Assembly (NCBI GenBank): GCA_951802425.1
Contig: OX637799.1
Span: 124,001 to 188,000, forward strand
Source: Clavaria fumosa
Taxonomy: Eukaryota; Basidiomycota; Agaricomycetes; Agaricales; Clavariaceae
Reading direction: 5' to 3'
DNA length: 64,000 bases
Part shown: positions 35,481 to 46,748 of the stretch, piece by piece
How the letters are laid out: the number at the start of each line of letters is the position of its first letter
Position numbering within the stretch: position 1 is the stretch's first letter
Position numbers and translations under genes: made by a program
Notes under the pieces: generated by a model
Databases searched by the model: none
What the model saw: only the letters and a program-made list of their open reading frames with translations
Told to the model about the DNA's origin: nothing

Positions 35481-36099
35481 GCTGCAGAGCAAAGCTCAAA
35501 GGTGGGCTGAAAAGGAGGCAATGCTTGCTGGTAAAGAATGCAGAAGAAGTCACTGTTGACATGACAGTCAAAGCTTTGGACAACCAATTGGAACTATACA
35601 GAAAGTTGGTGCCAAATATCCCTTTGAAGAGCAAGCTGAGGACAAAGGCAGAGAAGATTAATACCCTCAAGACAGCAATAAGGGTGTTCACAAGTGAAGA
35701 CTTTGTTATTGGAGGGACAGACAATCTGGAGGACTAGAAGTATGCCCTGTGATAGGTACAAGCTTTTGTGTCATGTTTCTGCTACAATTGTACATGAGTG
35801 GAGATGTTTTGAACCATGCCTGTATTTTTCCTCTAATCTACATATAAAAGAGTCTGCCATTTACATATTACTGTGCCTCAACACATCTTCAATCCAGTCA
35901 CTTCCTTCTCCATCTGTCCAGACACCTGTAATGACCCTGTCTGATCACATGATCATTATTCCCACTCTGAACTCCAAGCCAACTCCAACATTGGCATACT
36001 CTGATCCATTCCATCACAAGTCCATGTTCTCCACTCTGCATACTACTCAGACTATGTTCCTCATTCCTTTTGACTTCATGGACTTTGTTCCAGCCACTT
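35481..36099 (+). pseudogene. 3' part of the repeat-encoded frame split by the LINE, then CpG-poor sequence
   Basis: From 35481 the frame KLKGGLKRRQCLLVKNAEE and LELYRKLVPNIPLKSKLRTK runs to a stop at 35737. It continues the protein begun at 28250-28590. Beyond 35740 there is CpG-poor sequence without a recognised gene. Confidence 0.5.
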
Positions 36100-36700
36100 T
36101 CTGGTCAGGTGAGACTAAGATCAATAGGTTGGGATCTGATGGGAAGAAATGGGCAAGGAAGAAGCAGGGTGAAAATAGGGTGGGTGACAGGTTGGTGGAG
36201 GGAACAAGATCATTTCAAGGTGGTTCTGTGATGGTATGGGGATGTATGATGTTGGAGGTGGTGGGATATGCCTGCAAGATTGATGGGAGGATGGATAAGC
36301 ACCTTTACACTGCCAAACTTCAGGCCAGCCTCCAATACTATGACAAGATCCCTGAAGACATCATATTGCAGCATGATGGGGACCCCAAGCACCAAAGCCA
36401 CCAGGCCAAAGATTGGCTAAAGGACCATAATTTTAAGGCTGTCACATGGCCTGCTTAATCTCCAGACCTCAATCCATTGAACATCTGTGGAGTCATCTTA
36501 AGAGGAGGCTTGGAGAGTATAGAAATGCCCACTTCTATGGCTTCCATGTCCTTCTACAATCCAAAAACAGGTTTTGCTGATGTAGCTGGGCATTGGCAAT
36601 CCCTCACATACAAGGCCTACATCCAAGCCTTTGAACAGATAGCATCAGCTCACCTAGGAAACCTGTTAGAGAAAGAAAGAGTATTTGCACCATTGTGAGA
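36100..36700 (+). pseudogene. Tc1/mariner transposase relic (C-terminal part)
   Basis: The frame shows SGETKINRLGSDGKKWARKK, GGSVMVWGCMM, YACKIDGRMDKHLY, LQHDGDPKHQSHQAKDWLKD and SPDLNPLN, the order of a Tc1 DD34E transposase. The first acidic residue of the triad is Gly (SGET where the family has SDET), and the last position reads LN where LNPIE is expected. The helix-turn-helix half is missing. The relic is CpG-free and inactive. Confidence 0.88.
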
Positions 36701-37425
36701 GGTTGGGGGAGTGTTGGGGGAGTGTCAGATAGTTGGGTAAGCAGCTGGGTCCAGCTCTGACTGCTAATTTGAGCTAACTCTCAAATTCTACCCAAACCAC
36801 TTGGCTCCTGGAGTGCAGTAAGATGAGGCTGGAGAGGCATGTGGTGAGAAATTACACAGCCTCCATCACATTCCAGGAGGAGCTGTGTTTGGAATGTCTT
36901 AGATGGCATGGAAGTAATGGCATGGTTTTGCTGGAGACTGGTCTTGATGGGATTGGTGATGTGGAATACAATTGTCCTCCAAGGGCTGCTCGGGGAGTAC
37001 GACGGTACAAACTTGATCATACCAAACTTGGACGGTGCCCACCGTGAAAGTACAGGGTTCGCCACCCTCAAGGTTCTAATATGAGACGGGTGACTTTGAG
37101 TTGGTGAGTCCGGTAAGTTGAGCCAGCTCTAATTGATTTGTTTCATTGACAAACAGGTGACCTTTCGTTGGCATCAGGGGTGTGAGGGGTGGCATTGACA
37201 GAATAATGGTCTCCCACACGGAGGACCTTAGGCTTGACGAATGCGATGAGAGATAAAACCTGCGGTCGTTCCATTGAGAGGGTACCATTGGTAGGCAGTC
37301 CTGTCGGTGACCGCGCTTGTCCAGGAGGTACAATGTGTGCGTGGGATCACGCCAGCGTGACAAAGTGTTTACCCCCAGTACACGAAAGTAACCGCATCGA
37401 CGCTACATCCGCCAAGATAATCTCA
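36701..37425. other. Repeat edge and promoter region of the dehydratase gene
   Basis: The CpG-free repeat DNA ends at about 36980, and CG content becomes normal. The 37000-37425 part should hold the promoter of the downstream gene. A minus frame at 37076-37363 has no recognisable features. Confidence 0.5.
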
Positions 37426-38487
37426 ATGTCTGCGACACAATTCATTTTGGGCGACGAATCCCTCGTCATTTCTTCGGACCCTATTCATGTATGTACGGTA
37501 TATATCGGACCGCACAACAATGCTTCTACCAATGCCTCGTCGGGTAGCCTGCAAATCTGATACCCGAGCTCTGCAAAGCGTTCTACCATCTCGGTTGGGT
37601 CACAGGTACGGGAGGCGGGATCAGCGTTCGCTCAAAGTGTGTCCAAGTTCTTCACGTAATATTAAGAATCCTGATCAGTGTCGCGACCATAGTGACAAAG
37701 TTTATATCGCGCCCTCAGGCGTACAAAAGGAGCGCATACAGCCCAAAGACATCTTTGTGCTGCCCTTCCCGATGGCCCCGGCGTTCATTGGGCCGCATGT
37801 GGAGCGGCCATTTCTCCGACGCCCACCACCTCCCTTGAAGGAGTCTGCTTGCACACCGCTGTTCTGGAACGCTTTCGGCCTACGCGGGGCGGGATGCTGC
37901 ATTCACACGCACTCACAAAATGCAGTCATGGCGACGCTCGCGTGGGGCGAGGGAATAGATGTCTTCAGAATAAGTCATCAGGTGTGGTTATTCTCTTGCT
38001 TTATCTTTTCGCATTGGCACACTACGTGATCGTATAACACGAGATGCAAATGAACAGGAGGTAAATATTCAAACTCGTGTGTGCGACCTGATGACGAGCA
38101 TTCAGACGCGTAGATGATCAAGGGCATCCGCGTGGGCGGGATGGGGCGCGCGTTATCGTATTTGGACACGCTCGAGGTGCCTATAATCGAGAATACGCCG
38201 CACGAGGAGGACCTTACCGAGAGCATGTCAGAGGCGATGGTGCGCTACCCAGATGCACCCGCCGTGCTTGTCCGTCGACACGGCTTGTATGTATGGGGCG
38301 AGGGGTGGGAGATGGCGAAGACACAATGCGAGGTGCAGTGCCACCCATGAAAATCGCGATCTAGTTCCTGACGTTGAAACAGTGCCTTGACTACTTGTTC
38401 GAGATTGGAGTCAAGATGCGCTTGGCGGGCATACCGACTGTGCTCGAAGATGAAATTCTGTTCGAGAAGAACCAAGATATGGTTTAG
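37426..38487 (+). CDS. MDE1: Methylthioribulose-1-phosphate dehydratase (methionine salvage)
   Basis: Exons 37426-37488, 37548-37636, 37693-37981, 38058-38060, 38114-38332 and 38383-38487 give 255 residues. The enzyme dehydrates 5-methylthioribulose-1-phosphate in the cytosolic methionine salvage pathway, and is a zinc-dependent class II aldolase-fold protein. Visible: [43 protein letters not shown] (two His ligands), [23 protein letters not shown] and [12 protein letters not shown] (third His). The Glu of EMIKG is supplied only by a 3-nt exon (38058-38060); ignoring it would give HQMIKG. Start: the first ATG in frame ([12 protein letters not shown]). The gene is a small CG-containing island between transposon relics. 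Confidence 0.95.
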
Positions 38488-39700
38488 TTGAGTAGAGAGC
38501 GGAAAGTGGGGGCCTGTGCATTGTTTGACGAAATTGGTTGAGCCAAGGATGTATTGATGTATGTATCATGCAGCATGAAACGTGACTTGAGTGACCCTGT
38601 CGAAGGGAGCAACACCACAGTGGAATTCTGCACCAAGTTTGAGACTGATAGTGAAAGTGCGATACACAGAGGTTCACCATAGCATGGTAATTGTCAATCT
38701 CCTGAAGACAAACCTGAACATGGCTCTAGTGGACCTCCACACCAATGCCCACCACCTATGTTGAGTGAAAGGTTGAGCTTGATGCTCTTTATCAAGAGCA
38801 AAGGAGGCATTCAGCATGGAATTCACACTTAGCCAGGTTCAGGAAGAGACTGTTCTTCTGGAGCCTCTGGAGTACCTCTTGGACATGTTCAACATGTTGT
38901 TTCAGATCCTCAGAGTAAATAAGGATTTAGACTACCATGAACATGTTGAGGAGGTCAGAGAAGATATTGTTCATGAAATGCTGGAATGTAGCTGGTGCAT
39001 TCATGAGCCCAAAGGACATCACACATCATTTGAACAAACTGTACCAGGCATGGAATGCAGTCTTCCATTTGTCACCCTCAGCAATACAGAGGTTGAGTTT
39101 CATATAGATTAAGGCTTTTCCTGGGACATCAAATCACTTCTCCAAAATGCTCACTTCCCTTTCAGCACTTCATTCAACACCTTTGCAACCCTCTGGGACC
39201 AAGTATTCTTGATTGTACTTGATAGTTGATTGATCTTAGCAAGTTCAAATGTTTGGTAATCAACTACTGATGCTACTTATGAGATGGGACAAGCCCTAAC
39301 AGTCTGTCTCCTGCTTGTGGAATCTGTATCATGATGCCCTAGCCCTAGCAGTGGAATTACCCCATTCTTTTTGAACAAGGGGTTTTATTTGAACCCATCT
39401 GTCCCTGTTTCTGGCATCTTCCCATCCACCTGGGCCAAAGACTGCAGTGGACTTTAGTAAATTACATCAGGAACTCTGAGTCCACATCCCTGCAGCCCAA
39501 AATAGTATGCTGAAAAAAATGAAACTCCATCTGGTGTTCCATGAAGCTATGCTGGAACCAGAAAAACTCAATAATATCCCTAACTATGTCTAACCTCCTC
39601 TTGCCAATGGTCACCATTGATAGAGAACCTGAAATCTGAAATCTCCAACTCAAAGATTGACAATTCCACACCTGATTTAGTTCACACAAGTTCAGAACAT
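38488..39700 (-). pseudogene. Gypsy reverse transcriptase relic, CpG-poor
   Basis: On the minus strand about 38780-39120 reads [20 protein letters not shown], then [20 protein letters not shown] and [10 protein letters not shown], the RT palm of a gypsy element. Further upstream (to about 39400) are scraps such as KVLNEVLKGK and NPLFKKNGVIPLL. The YxDD motif lies in a damaged stretch. It is a different family from elements 1-2, and no LTR was found. Confidence 0.75.
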
Positions 39701-41179
39701 GCAAAAAAGAAACAAAAAGAAAAAGAAACTATGTATTTTATGCAGGCAATGACTTATTGTCTGTGATTGTTTTGTCCACAGGACCTGATCCTGATCCTGC
39801 CCCTATGCCCAGCCCTGAATTTGCACCTGCAGCTGCACCTGATCCCTCAATGATTCTCTGAATATGAGCCTTGACTTTGGAGTAGAGTGGTCCTAGCTCC
39901 AACATATTGACTTGTCCTGTACCTGGACCTCTGACTACTCACATATAGGGATGGCTAAATGGTCTCAGCATAGAGTGTGAGCACAGCTAGCTCAACTTGA
40001 GTTGGAACATCCTGCAAACCTTCAAAAACATTCTGCTCCAAGTTTGTGAACCCAGGTCTCTCTTTGCTATCCCTGATCCAAGCAAGATACTCCACATACA
40101 AATCAAGCCTTGTGTAAGCTCTGCAGCAGCAGCACAATGTGACTGATATCTAGTATTACTAGTATCAGGGAATCTTGGTACCCTCTGTTCTCTTGATTCA
40201 AAGAATTGTTGGTGTGTATCCTGCTGTCCAACCTTGTCATCCTTATTGTTGAACAATGAACCTGCAAGGCTTGCCAACTTAACCCCACCACATCCTGACC
40301 AAGCTCTAGAACCAGGTGTGACACCATCTCAGTATCAATCTTGATCCTCTGTGTCTCTGGGAGTGCATCCCACTTGCTTTGCCCACCCACTTTCTCCAGC
40401 TTTTTCTCATTGGCTTGAACAGAATATGCATAACTTGATGTGTGTCCATGCCTAACAGCCTCTCTTCACCCAAAGACTGGTGGAGAAAAACTGTTTTATC
40501 TCCTCCAATAGCCTAGCAAGTTTCCTTTGGTCTTTGGCATGGTCGCCATTTGTGCCTTGCAACTTTGCAAAAAAGTCTGCCATTTTCAGAGCATATACAG
40601 TTTGCTTCCTTATTGGTGACTGATCATAGACATGCAGCAGGTCATCAATTTTCTTTTTTCATTCATCTGTCTGTGTCTGAGCTGAGTAGTCTGTTGCAGA
40701 ATCTACTCCAATGAGTCTGCTTTGGTGTTGCACAGAAGAATCAACATTGGACCCATATGTTGGCACCTTCATGTTCACATGCCTAGATTCAAAATTGACA
40801 TGCTTATGTTGTACCATCACTGATGACAGTGAGACTGTCAACTTTGGAAATCTCATGGCCAAACTGGAAATCAGCCATAATACCCCCCTCCAAAATGAAT
40901 CTTGCCACAGTTCTCTTGCTCATTGTAGGGCCCTTGATTGTCAGTCCCACAGAAGCAAGAATTGTTACCATAGCATTGCCAACCAAGTCTTGAGAGTTGC
41001 CTGCATTAACCAGAATGTGGCATAAATCACATGCCTCCTCATATAGACACCTTTTTCCATCAGAGAAATTTTTTGAGTCCCAGCCTTGACAAGGTCCAAC
41101 TGCCTTTCCATTGTATCATGGGTACATTTGCATTGTGCCTGCAGAGATTGCACTTTCTTCCTGATCTCCATGCATTTCT
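39701..41179 (-). pseudogene. Unclassified minus-strand repeat ORF, main part
   Basis: Minus-strand frames near 40140-39955 read AYTRLDLYVEYLAWIRDSKE and LAVLTLYAETI. Around 40540-40900 are ADFFAKLQGTNGDHAKDQRK, ARLLEEIKQFFS and LAMRFPKLTVSLSS, and near 41160 KKCMEIRKKVQSLQAQCKC. The apparent start lies far upstream at 47770; the intervening sequence is two LTR insertions. I do not recognise the family. The frame is broken and CpG-poor. Confidence 0.45.
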
Positions 41180-41484
41180 TGTCAGACTTAGTCTCACGGT
41201 TCACACAACTTAACATAAGGTCGATGATGACGATACTAACATAAGGGGAAAAGGGTACAAGTAAGAAAAGGACGTGGTATATATAGTGAACACTTCGGGA
41301 GTTGCCGGCATTCCCACGCTTGGACCCCGTGCGTCACGTGATGCGTCCAGGCCCGGGTCACGTGATTTTCCCATTATGTAATCCACCACCCGTTCAGGTC
41401 ACGTGACTCGTCCACAAACGTCCTGCAACTCTTTTGCAATCCTTTCTTGGCCTTTCCAACCTGCTTATGTAAGTGATCCTGACA
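41180..41484 (-). repeat. Solo LTR of the element-2 gypsy family
   Basis: This 305-bp LTR has TGTCAG...CTGACA ends. The perfect 5-bp target duplication tttct (41175-41179 and 41485-41489) shows it is a complete insertion reduced by LTR-LTR recombination. Its three CACGTG motifs are intact. It interrupts the unclassified minus-strand ORF. Confidence 0.95.
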
Positions 41485-41807
41485 TTTCTCCTCTGCTAAT
41501 TGGACATCTTGTAGTAGCTCTGATATGCTATCCTCCAGCTCATCTTTCTCCTGATATTCTCTTGCTTTGTCTTCTCAACCAGTTCCATGGCCTCCATGGC
41601 CTGCTCCAGTGTCTGGATTTTGGCAGTCTGAGTCCTTTGCAGCTTGTGCTTTGTAATACACAGTACATTTATAAAGGAATGCAGAATGCTCCCTTTCACC
41701 CTGGAGTTCTGCTCTGGCATAAAGTGATGCAGACTCAACAGCCTCAAACTGCTTGTCAAAGGCAGGCTCTGATGGTCCTACACCTCCCTCCTGCAGTCTC
41801 CTGGTAC
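41485..41807 (-). pseudogene. Middle part of the unclassified minus-strand repeat ORF
   Basis: The minus strand reads GGVGPSEPAFDKQFEAVESA, LYARAELQGEREHSAFLYKC and, in another frame, QAMEAMELVEKTKQENIR, suggesting a coiled-coil-like region. The piece lies between the solo LTR and gypsy element 2. It is CpG-free. Confidence 0.5.
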
Positions 41808-42112
41808 TGTCAGACTTAGTCTCACGGTTCACACAACTTAACGTAAGGTCGATGATGACGATACTAACATAAGGGGAAAAGGGTACAAGTAAGAAAGCGA
41901 CGTAGTATATATAGCGAGAGGTTCGGGAGTTGCCGGCGCTCCCACGCTCGGACCCCGTGCGTCACGTGATGCGTCCAGGCCCGGGTCACGTGATTTTCCC
42001 ATTATGTAAGCCACCACCCGTTCGGGTCACGTGACTCGTCCGCAAACTTCCCGCAACTCTTTTGCGATCCTTTCTTGGCCTTTCCAACCTGCTTATGTAA
42101 GCGATCCTGACA
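41808..42112 (-). repeat. 3' LTR of gypsy element 2
   Basis: This LTR is 305 bp with TG...CA ends. The C/T differences from the partner at 47400 lie within gcgctccc, ccaccaccc and cttcccgc. Confidence 0.93.
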
Positions 42113-42123
42113 TCACCCCCCTC

Positions 42124-45100
42124 CTAAGGCTGGGCGTCTCGACCTGCCAACTTCGCCTTGTCAGGGTATTGCTGGAAGAAGTCCCGGAGCAACAGTGCAA
42201 CGTTAGTGAGGTTGCGACGAGGTTCCCAGGTGTTCTCCTCTGCAGGGTATCCTAACCACTTCACCAAATACTTCACTCCCCGTCCAACCTTCTTGACATC
42301 AAGAATTTCCTCCACCTCATACTCCAAGTGGTCATCGTCAATCGTGGGGGGTGGGGGTGGAGGCAAGTTCTGGGAAGGGAAAGAGGGAGCAATATACGGG
42401 GTGAGTAGCAACTCATTGAAAACCCGGTGAATGCGCCATGCTCGGGGGAGCTTGAGTCGGTATGCTGCTGGTCCAACCTTCTCTTCGATGGTGAAGGGTC
42501 CAGCCCGCTTGTTGTCGAGCTTCTTGGATGGTCGATCCATTTTCAGGTTCCGGGTATCCAGCCAGACTAAGTCCCCCTTTGAGTATTCACGACTTGGGCG
42601 CTTTCCTTTATCATAGCTAGCCTTCATCGCATCTGCCGCCTTCCCCATTGCATCCCTGGCTGCTCTTCGGGATTCCGTGAGCTTGGCCATCCACTCGTCT
42701 GCTGCAGGGTTCACTTCAGAGGGCGGCCGGATACCACCATTCCAAGGGTGCCGGCCATACTCCAGATAGAAAGGTGTGAATCCAGTGGCTGAGTGCTCAC
42801 GGTTATTGAGCGCGAATTCGGCTGTGGATAGCCACTCTGCCCAATCATCCTGCAGATGGTCAACATAGGCCCGGAGATACACTTCAACCTCCTGATTGAC
42901 CCGCTCTGTCTGTCCATCTGTTTGTGGGTGGAAGGCAGTGCTTGGGTTCGCCTTAACTCCAATCATCCCATAGAACTCCCTCATGAATCTGGACACAAAT
43001 TGGGTTCCCTGGTCACTCACAACTTTCTGCGGGACTCCATGGTCGCGGAAGACCCGGTCTCGAAGGATCCGAGCAGCACCAAGTCCCGTGAGGTCAAGGC
43101 CAATAGCTTCGATGAGAGTTCGTTTTGTAAACTTGTCGACAATGACAAGGATCGCATTGTGACCACGTGAGAGGGGGAAAGGTCCAACAATGTCCCAAGA
43201 GATGACTGCCCAGGGGCTCTCAGGGACAGGGTGCGGATGGAGTGGAGCGGCGCGCCTGGTACGATCAGGCTTGATTCGTTGGCATGTCTCACATCCACCT
43301 GCATACCGATTGGAATCCTTCACCATGCCCACCCACCAATAGGACCTCAGCAGAGCCGCCCTCAGTTTCCGTGGACCAGGGTGTCCTGCGATGGGGAGGT
43401 CATGCTCAAAGGCGAGCACTGCCTCACGTGCTTCTGGGGGCACCCAAGTGATTTCTGCCTTCCGCCAGAGTCCCATCCGATCTCTCGTCCACTCATCATC
43501 AAGCTCCTCCAGCTTCTGCACATATACCGCACTGTTTTTCTGGAGTAGCGTCTCCATCTCCAATGTGAACGATGTGCGGGTCTCAGCCTCTGGGAAGACC
43601 TGTACTGGTGCATCCTCCTCCACCATCTCTCCATAGTCTGGCCTCCGTGAGAGTGCATCCACTTTCGTGTTTGACTTCCCAGTACGGTACTTGATCTCGA
43701 AGTCAAAGCACTGGAGCTCTCCAACCCAACGGACCTGCCTCGGTTTCAACTTCTGGGGCTTCCGGAAGTACTGGAGGTTAGCATGGTCCGTCCAGATTTC
43801 GATAGTCTCTTCCACCCCAATCAAGTAAGCCCGCCACTCGCGTAGTGCCCGGATTACAGCCAGGAACTCCTTGTCGTACACATCGTAATTCTTCTCAGCT
43901 GCAGTGAGGGCTTTGGAGATGTAGTCTACAACTCTCCAAGTCCCATCCACCTGCTGCTGTGAGAGAACTCCTCCAGTCGCCAAGTTGCTCGCATCTGTTT
44001 CTACCTTCCATCTCCCTTTGTCTTGTGGTAGAGCCAAGACCGGGGCTGATACTAGTGCCAGGCGGAGATCTTGGAAGGCTGCTTCCTCCTCCTCCTCCCA
44101 TCTCCACGGGACTTTCCCTGTCAGCCGGAAGAGTGGTTTTGCCCGGGCAGAGAGATTTGGGATGTGCCGGCGGAGGTAGTTCAGCATCCCGTTGAATCTT
44201 TGTACCTCTTTCACATTTTTCGGTCTGGGCCAGTTACGGATCGCCGCGCCTTTAGCAGGGTCATGCTCTAGACGGTTGTGGGAGATCTTCATCCCCAGGA
44301 AGAAAACCTCACTCTTCTCGAACTCGCACTTGCTGAGTCTGAGACACAGGCCATTCTCCCCAAACTTCTTCAAGACCCGATCCATCCAATACCGATGTGT
44401 AGCCAAATCCTCTGCAAACACTATAACATCATCGACATAGGCTTGGACATGCCCCCCTGCAATCTCTTCTCTCAACACATGGTTCATGAAGCGCTGGAAG
44501 GTTGCAGGCGCATTCTGCAGCCCAAACCACATAACTGCCGGTTCGAAGAGTCCACGGGGCGTTAGGAAAGCACAGCGGTGCTGATGTTCTGGCCAGACCT
44601 GCATCAATGGGAAACCTCCCTTCGCATCAATCTTGGAATAGATGGTCGCCCCCTTTAACACATCCACAGTGTCTCGTATGAGGGGGAGGGGGTACTTGTC
44701 TTTGATTAGATACGAGTTCAGCCTAGAGTAATCGATAATCGGCCGCAGCTTGTCCTTCTCACGTTTGAAGAAGAAGGGGCTCGCGTACGGGGACTTCGAA
44801 GGTCGGATTCGTCCAGAAGCTAGCTGCTCATCCACCCAGCGATTCATTTCCACCATCTCTTCTCGCATCAGAGAGTATAGCTTAGAGGAGAGGTGTCCAG
44901 GGTCTGTTTTAAACTCGATTTTGATATCAAAGTCAGGGCGGGAGTGGGGGAGCTCATCCCACTTTGCTTCACTAAAAACCAAAGGGTAGCGGCTGGGCCA
45001 ATCAGGGGTAGGGCCAGTGTTGGGAAAACGGGTGTCCGGGATACTGGCCGAGGCCAGGGTACTCGCTTTTGGTGGACCTGAGGGTCGAACAGGGGACCGG

Positions 45101-45747
45101 TGGCTGTGTGGGGAGGAGGCACAGGAGTTGGGGCAGCGGGTGAGCCTTACTTCAGCTTTCACCCAGTCAATCTCTGGATTATGACGCTTTAGCCAATCAT
45201 GCCCAAGGATCGCCGTGTGGGACTGAGTCTTCCCTAGCAGGAAGTGGATCCGCTCCTGGTGGTCGCCAACTGTCACAAGCAGCTCCATCCCATACCGGAT
45301 CTTACCATCTCTGTTCTGTGTTCCATCCACATTATACATGGTGATTGGATTCAGCAAGGGAGATGGTTCCAATCCCACTTTTTTCGCCCACTCCAAGTCC
45401 ATAAAGCAGTTGGTGCAGCCTGAGTCGACAAGGGCTTTCGTAGTTGCCCCTTTGCCAGTGCTGAGAGCCTCCAGGTGCACCTGGATGGAGAGCTCTCGGG
45501 GCATACGCAATAGGGTGTCCTTCAGCACCTCTGCAAGGTGCTTTGTTGGCTCCACTTGGCTGCTAGTCCCCTTTTCTCTTTTCGGTATTTCACTTTTAGC
45601 AGTTTCCGTTTCCGCTTTGTCCTTCACCTCAGCCCCAATCCGGGTGTGTCTCCGCTGCAAGATAGTGTATTTTGGGATACTAGCTGTGGGTACAGGGATG
45701 GGAGGGGGGCTGGGATATCTACTCCTGAGACTCCAGTTCGGACTCAC
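42124..45747 (-). CDS. Pol polyprotein of gypsy element 2 (PR-RT-RNase H-INT-chromodomain)
   Basis: An uninterrupted frame of 1207 codons. Protease: LVDSGCTNCF with the catalytic Asp near residue 108. RT: YVDD near 437-440. RNase H: ETDASNLATGG near 580. Integrase: SWDIVGPFP (about 850), SDQGTQF (about 912) and HPQTDGQTERVNQE (about 950) give the D,D-35-E triad. Chromodomain: about 1139-1190, with KYLVKWLGYP and NTWEPRRNL. The chromodomain would steer integration to marked heterochromatin. The first in-frame start-like codon is GTG; the frame stays open upstream and overlaps gag in the -1 frame, so Pol is probably made by frameshifting or reinitiation. Confidence 0.95.
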   Translation of the reverse strand: MSPNWSLRSRYPSPPPIPVPTASIPKYTILQRRHTRIGAEVKDKAETETAKSEIPKREKGTSSQVEPTKHLAEVLKDTLLRMPRELSIQVHLEALSTGKGATTKALVDSGCTNCFMDLEWAKKVGLEPSPLLNPITMYNVDGTQNRDGKIRYGMELLVTVGDHQERIHFLLGKTQSHTAILGHDWLKRHNPEIDWVKAEVRLTRCPNSCASSPHSHRSPVRPSGPPKASTLASASIPDTRFPNTGPTPDWPSRYPLVFSEAKWDELPHSRPDFDIKIEFKTDPGHLSSKLYSLMREEMVEMNRWVDEQLASGRIRPSKSPYASPFFFKREKDKLRPIIDYSRLNSYLIKDKYPLPLIRDTVDVLKGATIYSKIDAKGGFPLMQVWPEHQHRCAFLTPRGLFEPAVMWFGLQNAPATFQRFMNHVLREEIAGGHVQAYVDDVIVFAEDLATHRYWMDRVLKKFGENGLCLRLSKCEFEKSEVFFLGMKISHNRLEHDPAKGAAIRNWPRPKNVKEVQRFNGMLNYLRRHIPNLSARAKPLFRLTGKVPWRWEEEEEAAFQDLRLALVSAPVLALPQDKGRWKVETDASNLATGGVLSQQQVDGTWRVVDYISKALTAAEKNYDVYDKEFLAVIRALREWRAYLIGVEETIEIWTDHANLQYFRKPQKLKPRQVRWVGELQCFDFEIKYRTGKSNTKVDALSRRPDYGEMVEEDAPVQVFPEAETRTSFTLEMETLLQKNSAVYVQKLEELDDEWTRDRMGLWRKAEITWVPPEAREAVLAFEHDLPIAGHPGPRKLRAALLRSYWWVGMVKDSNRYAGGCETCQRIKPDRTRRAAPLHPHPVPESPWAVISWDIVGPFPLSRGHNAILVIVDKFTKRTLIEAIGLDLTGLGAARILRDRVFRDHGVPQKVVSDQGTQFVSRFMREFYGMIGVKANPSTAFHPQTDGQTERVNQEVEVYLRAYVDHLQDDWAEWLSTAEFALNNREHSATGFTPFYLEYGRHPWNGGIRPPSEVNPAADEWMAKLTESRRAARDAMGKAADAMKASYDKGKRPSREYSKGDLVWLDTRNLKMDRPSKKLDNKRAGPFTIEEKVGPAAYRLKLPRAWRIHRVFNELLLTPYIAPSFPSQNLPPPPPPTIDDDHLEYEVEEILDVKKVGRGVKYLVKWLGYPAEENTWEPRRNLTNVALLLRDFFQQYPDKAKLAGRDAQP

Positions 45748-46748
45748 TGGGCCTCGTCTCCAAAATCCGGCTCTTCAACAGGAGCCCTCTTCTCTCTCTC
45801 GAGCAAATCCAGGCGGTCTCGGAGCAGTGCGATCTCGTTCTCATAGTCCTCTGCACTACGTGCCTGGCTTTCCACGGCGCGGATCTGCGGCCTCGGGATC
45901 TGCGGACGTGTGTCCTGGAGCTGGCAATCTCTCACCATGTGACCAGCTTGGCCACATCGGAAGCAGGTGCGCAACACTCCAGGGGCACGGGCACGATCCA
46001 CCACCATGGCATCACCGGCATTGGTGGGACGCGGCATGGTGGGAGGGGCAGGGGTGCGGGCCAGAGGCTGGGCCAGGAAGGGACGGGGGGCTGGGGCGAA
46101 GCAGGTTTGTTGAGGGAGGGGGCGGCTGGTTGCGGGCAGAGCAGGACGCACAGAGTTCTGTTGTGCGATGACTCCTTCGAGGCGATGCTGCTGAGCGTCT
46201 AGCTTTTTGGCAAGTGCCTTCCACTGCACGTAGGTCTCTGGCATTGGCGAAACACCATAGACCTTTCCCACTAGCCTCCTGCTCAGATTCGACTCCAGCC
46301 AATGGACCAGGATGTCCGAATTGGCCACTTCTGTCATCCCCGCTCTTCGGAACATTGTTTCGAACTTTGCGAAGAACTCAGGTGCCGTCATGACACCCTG
46401 TTTCAACTTCGCAATATCTGCGAGGGCAGTCGCACAGTCGTTCGGGTCATCGAACGCTCACTTCATCTCTTCCACAAATCCTGCCCAGGTTCCAACCTCG
46501 TTGTTACCCAGGATTTCCTCTCCCTTCACATTTGCCCATTCTGCGGCAAACCCCTCGCCAGTAATTTTGCTGAGGGTGTAGAGGACCTTTGCCAGGTCCG
46601 TGGCATAGATTATCGGATTCGCCATAAACAGGAGGCGGAGCGACCGGAGGAATGTACGGAAATTTCTTTTTTGCCCATCGAATGGGGCGACGACTAAATC
46701 CAGCCTCGTGGCATGGACTTCAGGCGGGGCGACGTGGTCAGCCATCAC
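45744..46748 (-). pseudogene. Gag of gypsy element 2, one premature TGA
   Basis: The frame begins MMADHVAPPEVHATRLDLVV and continues with PFDGQKRNFRTFLRSLR. It carries one TGA at 46458-46460 (EEMK-stop-AFDD, where element 1 has MKRAFDD), then runs to the zinc knuckle CFRCGQAGHMVRDC (residues about 261-274) and ends GDEAQ. The stop fits cga to tga. Gag forms the intracellular particle. The stop codon overlaps the first in-frame start of pol. Confidence 0.92.

Noticed and set aside
38041..38060. Alternative 17-nt exon (from atgcaa) in MDE1
   Set aside because: It would shift the frame and does not give the conserved EMIKG; the 3-nt exon fits better.
42158..45122. Many plus-strand frames opposite pol of element 2
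   Set aside because: Antisense shadows of an intact 1207-codon coding frame.
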